From: Lamellibrachia columna
Lineage: Eukaryota; Annelida; Polychaeta; Sabellida; Siboglinidae
Length of the DNA: 64,000 bases
Assembly: GCA_963662155.1 (NCBI GenBank)
Contig: OY759264.1
Location: 18,177,642-18,241,641, forward strand
Direction of reading: 5' to 3'
The notes below the pieces were generated by a model. The model saw only the letters and a list, made by a program, of their open reading frames with translations. It did no database searches and was not told the DNA's origin. Made by a program: the position numbers and the translations under genes. Below, piece after piece: positions 1 to 9,228 of this stretch (position 1 is the first letter of the stretch; each line of letters opens with the position of its first letter).

Positions 1-683
1 GGTAGACAATACGTTTTCATTCAATGTGTGACCTTGTAAACAATGTATATGATCAACACAGTTGATGGCAGTTTTTGTCACTGAACTCTTTGTTTATTGT
101 GTTAAGGTTATCAAATGTTGACGGGAATGACGTATGCCGAGTCAACTCTACCCAGTCAGACACATACGACGAACTGAAGGAGGTACGAACGTTTCAAAAT
201 ATAATAAGACAGTCTCGGCATGTAAGTCTCGGCATGTAAGCTTTAAGCTTTAAGCATCCCACCCGCTCTTGGTCTTCATTAAGTTTGCTGGTTTGGGCAA
301 ACATCATACAAATGATCCCACAGCACTGGACTTTACTAACAAATGATCCCACAGCACTGGACATTACTAACAAATGATCCCACAGCACTGGACTTTACGA
401 ACAAATCCTGCGTCGTACAACCAATGGACAAATCTCACACTTCGACTTTCTGGTCCACGACACACGACACAGGTAGACAATACGTTTTCATTCCACTTGT
501 GACCTTGTAAACAATGTATATGATCAACACATTTGATGGTAGTTTTTGTCACTTAACTGTTTGTCTGTTGTGTTAAGGTTATCAAATGTAGACGGGAATG
601 ACGTATGCCGGGTCAACTCTACCCAGTCAGACACATACGACGAACTGAAGGAGGTACGAACGTTTCAAAATATAATAACAAAA
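1..683 (+). repeat. Pair of ~213-bp direct repeats flanking ~257 bp
   Basis: Bases 1-213 and 471-683 match in the same orientation with only scattered differences; both begin ggtagacaatacg and end near gaacgtttcaaaatataata. They enclose about 257 bp that contain a 31-bp triplet repeat. The spacing resembles a small non-autonomous terminal-repeat retroelement or a long tandem duplication. I see no TG...CA ends, primer-binding site or target duplication. The window edge cuts the left copy, so its true start is unknown. Confidence 0.7.
309..401 (+). repeat. 31-bp tandem repeat, three copies
   Basis: Three consecutive units of 31 bp start at 309, 340 and 371 with caaatgatcccacagcactg; they differ by two or three bases. 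A partial fourth unit (caaat) starts at 402. The array lies between the two 213-bp direct repeats. Short frames on the minus strand here simply translate the repeat. Confidence 0.85.
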
Positions 684-1317
684 TCAAAATATTGAACATA
701 TTTAAATCTCAATGGAATTGATATAAAGAAAATTGTCGGCGCTCTGTACAAATGGGCGATTTTCGGTCCAACATTTCCTGACATGTCCGATTGAAAATTC
801 TGGCAAAGCAAACAAATAATGCTAAAAATAAAATAAAATGCGATAAAAGGATATTATGGCATTGTATGGGAATAACGCCAAAAAAGAAAATAAGCTACTT
901 TGGGGTTGAATGCAAGAGACGTCAAAAGACGTAGATTGCCTGGCAATTCAAACAACTGATGTGAAAAATTGGGATCAGTCCCATTTCGACCGACACAATC
1001 GTAGTAACACATTGACCTCGCTGATCGGTCTCACGACGGTGTTTCACGACCGATTCTTGCATCGCGATATCACGCGACACCGTACGTGTCGATGGACCAA
1101 TTGAACAAATAATCGCCCGTGTTAACTGGCCTTTACTCCGATCCAGATTGATCCTCCCTACGACAACAACGCCGGCGTGGCGGGGACACGAACCAACGTG
1201 AGCACCGTCAACCGCGGCACGCTGCCAGACGTTCCGGGTGTTGACGTGGAGCACGAAGCCGCTAAGACAGACAATCCTGCCACCGTGGAATCCTTTCTCC
1301 ACATCTTTTTAACGTTT
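684..1317. other. No supported gene; possible coding scrap 1141-1310
   Basis: Bases 684-1140 are AT-rich and show nothing recognisable. Bases 1141-1310 are more GC-rich and open in one plus-strand frame (through VNRGTLPDVPGVDVEHEAAK), which could be a fragment of a mobile-element or host protein. I do not recognise it. It ends where the downstream LINE fragment begins. Confidence 0.3.
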
Positions 1318-2265
1318 ACATGGATGACTTAAGTGTAAATTTGAATAAATTACAAATTGGCTGTCTTTATGCAGGAACCATAATGAATCATATGATGTAT
1401 GCCGATGACCTTTGTGTTTTTCCACCTAGTGTTGCTGGGTTGAGAAAACTCACCGATTGTTGTGCCGAGTACGGCAATACGTTTGATATAACATACAACA
1501 CTAACAAATCTTTCTGCATGGTTATTGATAACAAACCTAGGGACAAGAAAAATATTCATCCTGTTGTTATCAATAACCATTCACTACCTTACACTGAGAA
1601 ATGTAAATACCTTGGCCATATTATAAACAATAATCTTACTGATGATGACGATATTGCGAGGCAGAAAAGATGTATCTATGCTCAGGCAAATGCTTTAGCC
1701 AGAAAATTTTACTTATGCAACAATTCCATTAAAACAACTTTATTTAATTCATACAATGTACACCTCAAGTCTTTGGTGTCATTTTAAAAAACAGAGTCTG
1801 AAAGGTATTACTGTAGCTTATAACAACAGTTTTAAAATTATACACAACCTGTCACCCCGCTGTAGTGCAAGCCATATGTTCGCTACTAATTATGTTAAAT
1901 CCTTTAATGAACGTATTCGCTCATCAATTTTTAGCCTTTTATGCCGGTTGGAAAAATCCGACAATATACTTTTTGTGAATTATCGTCACAATTGTATTTA
2001 TTATCGAAGTCCATTGATTAAACATTGGATTGATCAATTGTATGCTTTTAATTCATGATGTTTGTACTTTTATACAAATATATATATTTTTTTTATCTTG
2101 ACTTATCTCATATATATTTTTTTACTACACGTCATGTATGTATATTTATATATATATTTTTCTCACTACATGTACCTCTATTGTTCATCATGTGTGTATA
2201 TGTATGTTTTTTTTTTACTTGTATGTATATATAATATTATGGGCTCTTGCCTGAAATAAAACATT
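1318..2265 (+). pseudogene. LINE reverse transcriptase C-terminal fragment, frameshifted
   Basis: The frame 1320-1787 carries a non-LTR reverse-transcriptase active-site motif (MMYADDLCV, about residue 22) followed by the typical palm-to-thumb stretch (GLRKLTDCCAEYGNTFDITY, then KCKYLGHIINN). Homologous sequence continues in another frame from 1756 to 2058, so a frameshift lies near 1760. The 5' part (endonuclease and finger domains) is absent, as expected for a 5'-truncated LINE insertion. A T-rich tail follows (2060-2240), and the copy seems to end near 2265 at gcctgaaataaaacattatc. Clade is unresolved. It no longer encodes a working enzyme. Confidence 0.8.
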
Positions 2266-2512
2266 ATCTTACCCATGGTACGTCCAGTTGCGTCCACTGT
2301 CGGTCCCGCCTTCGACGAGGGAGGCCGACAACACAACTCCAGACGACGACATCGACGAACAAAACACGAGCGACGTCACCGAAGACCTGCATTTGAAGCC
2401 GGTGGAAGCGAATTCTCGCGGCGTCAATGACTCCGTGGTCGAGACATCAACAGGAGGCGACGCTGGTGTTACAGATGACGCCTCTACAGGCTCCGATTCA
2501 CATGACATTTAA
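2266..2512 (+). CDS. Unknown acidic, Asp/Thr/Ser-rich frame
   Basis: An open frame of about 74 codons ends in a TAA at 2510. It is rich in D, E, T and S (NTTPDDDIDEQNTSDVTEDL, TSTGGDAGVTDDASTGSDSH) and more GC-rich than its surroundings, like a disordered protein tail. There is no ATG at its start; it begins at the 3' end of the LINE fragment, so it could be a terminal exon or element piece separated from upstream sequence by the insertion. The reverse strand is also open over the same stretch, which lowers confidence. No family recognised. Confidence 0.25.
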
Positions 2513-3150
2513 AATAACCAATGGTGATATTTAGTTGGTGTTTAATGAACTTTGGACCAACAAAGTGCCTTCTAGCTGATTCGTAGGTTTGATGGCAATG
2601 TGCTATAGCTTCCACTGTGGAATAGTCAGTATTATTACTTTATCGTTCAAAGTTTGAGAACTGAGGTCAGGTCATTTTTAATGTGATACTTCCTTCATAG
2701 ATATCTCTACCTTGGCAAATTGTAAACAGGGGAAATGCCATATTTGAGATAGTTGAGGAATACAACACTGATATGTTTGTTTGTAGGTTAGCGGGTTATC
2801 AGAGCAGGGTTGGATCTAGGCTTGTTGGCGGGGGGGCTCAGTCAGCTGTAGTCATATATCGTTCTACTTACGAACTGGGTGGGGGGTCTTTACACTGACA
2901 CTAATTCCGATGTAGGCATACATACGTTGTTCTTTACTGTAATATTTGCCACGGACACAGGGGGGCCTAGGGCGGTCTTGAGACCCCTAAGACCCCTCTT
3001 GATCCGCTGCTGCAGAGCGTCTACAACAGTAGAATCGCTGTCCATCAAGACTATGGTGATTTCATCGAACACGAAATCGCAGGATTTGGGAAAACCTTGC
3101 AGCAGTTAGTGACGGGACTACCAGCAATGTAGGGTCTATGTCACGTGTAA
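2513..3150. other. Noncoding, nothing recognised
   Basis: Mixed-composition sequence with short G-runs (ggcgggggggctc near 2827; ggtggggggt near 2880). Short frames occur on both strands at 2879-3109 but neither resembles a protein family. Confidence 0.4.
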
Positions 3151-3159
3151 CTTTATGAA

Positions 3160-3279
3160 ATCATATTTTACCATGGTATACCATAGCGTTTTGAAACAGG
3201 TAAACCATGGTAAAATACCATGGCAAACCATGGTATATCATATATTACCATACACAATACATGACAACACATGCTATAC

Positions 3280-3350
<71 letters not shown>
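3160..3350. repeat. ACCATGGTA palindrome cluster and (TA)n microsatellite
   Basis: Bases 3170-3260 contain repeated self-complementary accatggta/taccatggt words in alternating orientation, able to form several alternative hairpins. A TA dinucleotide run of about 70 bp follows at 3281-3350. The long IYIYIY frame in this area is a translation of the TA run. Confidence 0.85.
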
Positions 3351-3355
<5 letters not shown>

Positions 3356-3521
3356 ATTAATTACAAAGTAACCACCCCTCATTTGTGTACCTTTATATAC
3401 TCATCGTTTGTTTGATAATAAAGTGGCGATCTATGATTGCAATTCTGACGAGAATGTTATGCTGCCATCTAGCAATTATGCATTATAACATTCGTACATA
3501 ATTCACTCAGCTAGAGAGTTA

Positions 3522-4147
3522 GGGGTCATCCATAAAGTACGGGAGACCGGGGCAAGTCCGCCCCCTTGGACACTCTAATAGATCTGGAGTCTGTATTTGT
3601 AGAGCTAGAGGATCAGTTTCGGCCTTATGTTGAACGCCAATATCTATCCCACATTTGTGGTATCAACAAATGGCAAAATTGTTACATTACAATATCCAAA
3701 TCTGACTCTTATTAGGCCTACCCAAGAATGTCGGCGCAAGTGCGTCCAGGGGCCGGAGCAAGTTTGCCCCACTCGTACTTTAAGCAGCAAATACACGAAA
3801 TAAAAGCCGGTTGGCGGACTTGCCCCGTGGGTGGACTAGCCCCGGTCTCCACTACGTCACGCTCAGGGGGTTGGGTAAGCGTTACGGAGCGTCACATGGG
3901 GTGGGAGTGTCTTGACGATCGTTACGTTCGTTACAACATTTTCTTTGCCCACCTAGCTGTCGATATCAGACTGATAGTATTGATTGTTATATTAGTTTTG
4001 GGGGTATGTTTCAGCTGAATTCCAAAGGACCTGTTTTCTACATTTTAGGGGGGTACAAGCCAGCGTTTCGAAGCGTAACAATGGGGTGGGAGTGTGGGGG
4101 GGTCTAAGAAGTAAAAAATTAGCGTGACGTACTTTATGGATGGCCCC
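3522..4147. mobile_element. Non-autonomous DNA transposon (MITE), TTA-flanked
   Basis: Bases 3522-3541 (ggggtcatccataaagtacg) are the near-perfect reverse complement of 4128-4147 (cgtactttatggatggcccc), with one mismatch. TTA directly abuts each end (3519-3521 and 4148-4150), a plausible 3-bp target duplication. The 626-bp body has no transposase. Inside is a second inverted pair, ggagaccggggcaagtccgc near 3542 and its inexact complement ending ccccggtctcc near 3853, which suggests another small element nested within the first. Two copies of atggggtgggagtgt (about 3896 and 4080) also occur. The 96-codon frame inside is not protein-like. Confidence 0.75.
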
Positions 4148-4577
4148 TTATTTGGTTTTGGTAACCGCTCGTACAACGAATTTCGGGACAGGTGTTATCA
4201 CGAAGAGTACAACATATTTCGTAATAGGCCTAACAGTTTGTTCAAACATTCGTCATGTTATTAACGCATCTAAGAGGCACATGAGCACATCAGGTAGAAT
4301 ATCGTGACATTCGAATATGGCATGCGCACTATCATCTACCAGCGAATGGTAGGCCCTGTACCCTTGGCTTGGGACATGGTTATTTCAGAGCCTGCCACTT
4401 GCTATTACGGCCATATCTTCCATATAATGTGTAACGTAAAAACTACATAAATATGTTGTTAATACTTTATAGCATCCCAGAAAATACTTAATTCGTCACA
4501 AGGATATTTGTCAGTGTGTTGAGATGCACCTAGCTGGGACAGACATTTCCTGAACGTCTATGGCAATTGTAGAATGA
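4148..4577. other. Noncoding, nothing recognised
   Basis: AT-rich sequence without a supported frame, RNA gene or repeat copy that I can match elsewhere in the window. Confidence 0.4.
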
Positions 4578-5495
4578 CCCATATAACTAATACATAAACA
4601 TTATTCTGATGTGAGCTGATTTCTGTTCAACTTACGCATGCGTGTCCTTAAGATAAAAACAACCTGATTATGTTTCAATGTTTTAAAAACGAAGTTTATC
4701 GCTACTAACACGGCAACAGCGCTAGTCTCGCGACTCTCAACTCGGCGCCACACCACGGAGCATAGATAATCGAGCTATGTAGCTTTTTTGCTACTAGCAT
4801 GGCGGCAGCACTATCGTTGCAGTTCCGCGCGGCTTCTAGTCTCGCTTATCCGACTCTCACTCACCTTCTGAATTCGCCGAGAAGAGAGTCTGGCCGCAGA
4901 AACGTGGTCGCGTTTTTACCAACTGTCACCATTCCATTTGTTGTAGGCGTTCCCGTGAAGTGCCAGAAGCTAACCGGCGTCATTATCGAGATGTTACGCT
5001 AAACATTTTTTGTCTGATTTTACTTTTCAGTCGGACAGTTGTTTCAATCAATATTTTATTTCCAACAAACACTTCAGATTCCACAATAGTACAAATAGAA
5101 TACAACGCCATATTCAACCTGAGTAATTTTTAGTAATAGCGCGCTGGAAATGGGATGAACAGAAGTATAATACCTATCTGTGTATATAACTAATACATAA
5201 ACATTATTATGATGTGAGCTGATTTCTGTTAAACTTATGCGTGCGTGTCAATATAATCAAAGTTTAAAGTTAATTCGAATTGCATCGTATAAACTGATAA
5301 AAGTTCACTCTTATTTTATGAATTAGCCAAATAACCGGATGAGATATTAATTATCTACTTACCTATGCGCCCAAATTCTGGGCGCATATATAATTTCCGT
5401 CACAATGAGAACCCCACTCTGCATCCAGGCGAAGATGTGCGCGACAAACAGTGGCGCCACAGCACGGAGCCTGGATAATCGAGGCTACGCGTCTC
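4578..5495 (+). repeat. Composite of direct repeats, shared with 51.6 kb
   Basis: The stretch at 4578-4650 (ataactaatacataaacatt...) recurs at 5187-5255. The word group ggcgccacacca...ataatcgagctatgtagc (4744-4782) recurs as ggcgccacagca...ataatcgaggctacgc (5453-5490). Bases 4940-4985 and 5365-5490 together match 51605-51775, including the hairpin gcgcccaaattctgggcgc (5367-5385). This looks like old copies of one repeat family that also landed in the 51-kb region. A 67-codon frame at 4799-5002 (starting MAAALSLQFRAASSLAYPTL) lies inside and has a real ATG, but it is unrecognised and I treat it as doubtful. Confidence 0.55.
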
Positions 5496-6189
5496 CGGAC
5501 TCCGCGAATGTGGGATGTTGTTCAGACTTCAGTTCGTCTTACTAATTAAGTTTGGTTTAATTTTGAATAAATAACTGAACACTTTCGTTATTGCTGCTCG
5601 TTCACCATGAACGTACACATAATGGTGTGCATTGTTGCACAAACCAAGGACGCCGTTTGTTTATGGCAAATGAAGGCATACAGCCGTAAGAAGACGTGTC
5701 ATGTCAACGGGATCGGATAATCGTAAACCGACACTGCGTCGCCAACGGTTGATCGAGTTGTCGTCTGCCACAGCCATTTCTTGTCAGTTGATTCGATCGC
5801 CAGCTTTATGGCATGCAATTGTAAGTATAATTCGCATTTACGAATAAGTGTCGTAAAATGAAAGGAATGTTTATTGGTCAGAATGATGGATTTACGGCGA
5901 TTGGTGATTCCATGTAAAATAAATCAGTTTTGACACTGGCACTGCCACTGCCGACCACCCTTCCAGTTTTTCTGACATTTTAAAGATCAGTTGGAACCTC
6001 GCGCACAAAGAACCACGCATTTTTTTTCATAAAAAAATTATAATATATTTTCGCGTTACAGCCCCTCAAACATTTTTAATTTGGTGAAAAAAAATGGTTT
6101 GATTGCCGGTTCACTTCACCCTACGTCTACGACTACGTCTACGGCGTCTACGCCAAACACCACAGCCCAGAGCCAGGCCAGACACAAGT
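5496..6189. other. Noncoding; short tacgtctacgac simple repeat
   Basis: No gene seen. Near 6120-6155 there is an imperfect simple repeat of ctacgtctacg units. A frame at 6081-6278 is a translation of this simple repeat. Confidence 0.4.
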
Positions 6190-6590
6190 CACACAACTTC
6201 AATAATAAGTGTGCTAGAATAATAAATAAATTTTTTTTTAGAAACTGCACATCCCGTGGACAAGGAATTTTTTTCTAAATACTGGTACATGCAGTATGGG
6301 TGACCTCCATGACAAAAATCCTCCAAACCGATTGGAGAAAAAAATAGGTTCATTGATGACATTATATAGAACACTATGTTACTGAAATATACTGAAAAAA
6401 TCAGAGTGGGCACTTGTAAGGGTTTATAAGATTGAAAAAAAATTGCTGTAAATCTAATGTCATTCAATGAACCAAATGTGCTTGTATATTCTTATATCTT
6501 ACCCGTAGGCAATAATCACTTACCTGATTTTCTGCAGTTAAAGAGACCATTTATTCTATTTCTAGCACACTTATTACTGAAGTTATGATC
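6190..6590. repeat. Inverted repeat pair, possible MITE
   Basis: About 35 bp at 6194-6228 (acttcaataataagtgtgct...) is repeated in reverse complement at 6551-6588 (...agcacacttattactgaagt) with a few mismatches, enclosing about 320 bp of AT-rich noncoding DNA. This is the architecture of a small non-autonomous DNA transposon; no clear target duplication is visible. Confidence 0.5.
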
Positions 6591-7254
6591 AGAGATAAAT
6601 TGAAATGAAAATGAGCAAAATTAGAGGTGGATCAGCAAAGTACATACCAAAAATTATTGATTTGACATGGAATCACTCAATAATACGGCAAACTTTTTGG
6701 AATTAGGCTGAAGCAAAATTTGCCAAAACTAGGGGCAATGATTTTTATACAATTATGAAATACTCTTCCGGCTTATAGAGTGCATTTGCTTTTATAGGTT
6801 GTTTTATTTGAGCAAATTGAAGTGGAATGTTCATTCATTCCATTGAATCCCAGAAACTGTTTAGCATTGAAGAAAATATAACCACTTCTAAAACCTCCAC
6901 GATGAGCCAATGAGTGTATTACAAAATATAGTAATTATTATTGTGTTTTTTGTTAAGGTGGCAATTTGCATGCACCTACATTTTTGTAAACAAACCAAAT
7001 TAACCCACATGTAGCTATATAACACTATAGTATTTGTGCTCAGGAGAGTTGCTTTATATAAAATCATGCATCTTAATTTAACTTTACTTCTGCACCATAT
7101 ATTTTTTTAATTGACTTGACCAATCATGATAGCAAATCACAGCATGTGATTGAATTACTGAACCGTGAAATAAACGAACATTAATACTCATGCTGAGTAG
7201 TAAATACTAAATACTGTAACACTGTAGCTAAAATATAATATACTTTTATTATGG
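6591..7254. other. AT-rich noncoding, nothing recognised
   Basis: No supported frame or repeat copy. Confidence 0.4.
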
Positions 7255-7626
7255 TAGGACTGCAATGATACCCTAAGCCACAATACGATACGTATCGTGA
7301 TATTTGTGTCACAATACGATATGTATTGCGATATATAATGCATTTAAAGTTTAACAGAACACGTTTATTGGGTGCACATTTTACAGTTCAGCTTGTCTAC
7401 TGAAAACATACTTTTCAGGAACAAATTACAATACCTACGTCATGCGGTTATACATTAGTATTGGTAGTCTCAAAACCGTTTGTAAGGGGTGTTTGAGGTT
7501 TTCCAACAAGGTGATACATTGAATGAAAATTTTTCATGTATCGTACACCGCAATTCTTGTAAAATATATCGAGTATTGTAACGTTAAAAAAATATTGTGA
7601 TGCATCGATTAATCGTTGCAGCCCTA
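7255..7626. mobile_element. hAT-like MITE
   Basis: The left end (taggactgcaatgatac, 7255-7271) is complementary to the right end (aatcgttgcagccctag, ending 7626-7627). TIRs of the form TAGGGCTGCAACGAT are typical of hAT-superfamily short elements in animals (family knowledge). The subterminal stretches are rich in cacaatacgata/tatcgtgatat words, which make further inverted pairs. The 372-bp body encodes no transposase. I could not identify a convincing 8-bp target duplication, so the ends may be slightly off or the copy old. Confidence 0.6.
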
Positions 7627-8210
7627 GCATATATTGTTCTGTGAAAATCGGGTAACCTAGATTATTGTTACGTATTAAGGGCAGTAAACAAACGTGCTAT
7701 TTTCTTAGAGAACTAGTTTAGTAAACAAAGGCCAAAATATGTTACAAATTGGCTAATATAAGAATTGGTGTATACAAATATATTTTCATTTGGCGAGCGA
7801 ATTTTGCTAGACTTTGACACTCATGGTGTAGAGTTATCTAACAGTAGGGCGCAGCCCATGAAATTAAGATGATGTGTGTTTAACAAGGTTTTCCTAGTAA
7901 ACCACTGTCGTGATATTCTTAATTGTAGTTGCAAATGGTTATGTTTAAGTTTCAGTAACTCTTAGGTGCATAGGCCCAAAACCATGACTTTTCCCCTTTA
8001 ATTAAGTACCATGCTGCACTAAACTAATTGTTTATTGATTCAACTTCTCATGCATTTCTGACAACAGATGCCCAAATAACTGTATTGCATTGGTTTACAT
8101 AATGACTACCAGTGTTTGACATAAGGTTGAAAATATCAAAGGCCTGTTACCTGCGGGCTTGTAACCTGAAAAGGTTGCGGGCCCGATTGAAAAATTGAAG
8201 GCCCAACTAG
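7627..8210. other. Noncoding; short G+C repeat motif
   Basis: No gene. The segment near 8140-8205 (ggcctgttacctgcgggc... gttgcgggcccga) is echoed in the same orientation near 8675-8740 (ggcctgtaacttgtgacagttgcgggcccga), an unnamed dispersed repeat flanking the TA array. Confidence 0.45.
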
Positions 8211-8212
8211 AT

Positions 8213-8214
<2 letters not shown>

Positions 8215-8260
<46 letters not shown>

Positions 8261-8312
8261 ATATATACATATGTTATATAAATACACACATATATATTAA
8301 TATATATATATA

Positions 8313-8404
<92 letters not shown>
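8215..8404. repeat. (TA)n microsatellites
   Basis: Nearly pure TA runs at about 8215-8257 and 8303-8404, separated by an imperfect tata/caca stretch. All apparent IYIYIY frames here come from the dinucleotide. Confidence 0.95.
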
Positions 8405-8407
<3 letters not shown>

Positions 8408-8867
8408 CATTATTGCAACAAGATGGGAATTTGTTTCTCATAGCGGACAATATGTCGTTGATTTATAAAAGCACCATCTGTTGGAAATGCATAACGTCAT
8501 TTGTACTCACGCTAGGGGTCATGCCAGTACCACTAAATCTGCATATAATTATATGTGTTCGTGACTGAAACGATGAGACAATGAAATGTTGTAAGTTGTA
8601 ACTTGTAATCCATCAGATCAGTCTCTCTTTCCGCAACATAAGTATTACTAAATATATCCAAAAATTGCGCAGGCCAACCAGGCCTGTAACTTGTGACAGT
8701 TGCGGGCCCGACAGAACATTCAAGGGCCCTGGGCCCGTGGGCATGCAGTTATGACTACCGGTATCACACGAGAACATTTGGCAAATTTGTGTTTATAGCA
8801 TGCAGTAATAACTTTCATTTGACTGTAGTGTGGTTAAAAAAGTAAAGGTTAGTTCATATATATAATA

Positions 8868-9180
8868 TAGTGCGGTGTCTAGTCCTTAGGACTGCTCAAA
8901 GCACTTTACACTTCACCCCCTGGCAGACCTGTTCATTCCAAGGCCATTTCAACTTCTCTGGGAAGCATTCAGCCACGCTACAATTACTGCACGAAGACTA
9001 TTCATTCACATATCCACCACTGTCTCTATTGCCAGGTACTCATTTATACAGCTGAGTGAACTATGGCAACGTGGGGTCATCAAACTTGCCAAAGGTTCGA
9101 AGCGACAGCAGTGGGATTTGAAACCAGGTTCTCTCAATTGAGAGTCCGACATTCTAACCGGTATGCTATTGCGCCCCATG
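8868..9180 (-). mobile_element. tRNA-derived SINE, minus strand
   Basis: On the minus strand, starting at 9180, there is a tRNA-like head: an A-box-like tagcataccggttagaatg, then a B-box-like ggtttcaaatcc, spaced as in an internal RNA polymerase III promoter. The body continues down to the tail at about 8870, where agcactttac/actgctcaaag words resemble conserved 3' tails of invertebrate SINEs. The same body (ggtactcatttatacagct) recurs at about 62505. Non-autonomous; would be mobilised by a LINE. Confidence 0.7.
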
Positions 9181-9228
9181 TTACGAGGTAGTTGTATTTT
9201 ACTGTGACCATGCCTTAGCCTACATATT

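Noticed and set aside
3155..3415. Open frame with an IYIYIY run
   Set aside because: It translates a TA dinucleotide microsatellite; the same occurs at 8.1-8.3 kb.
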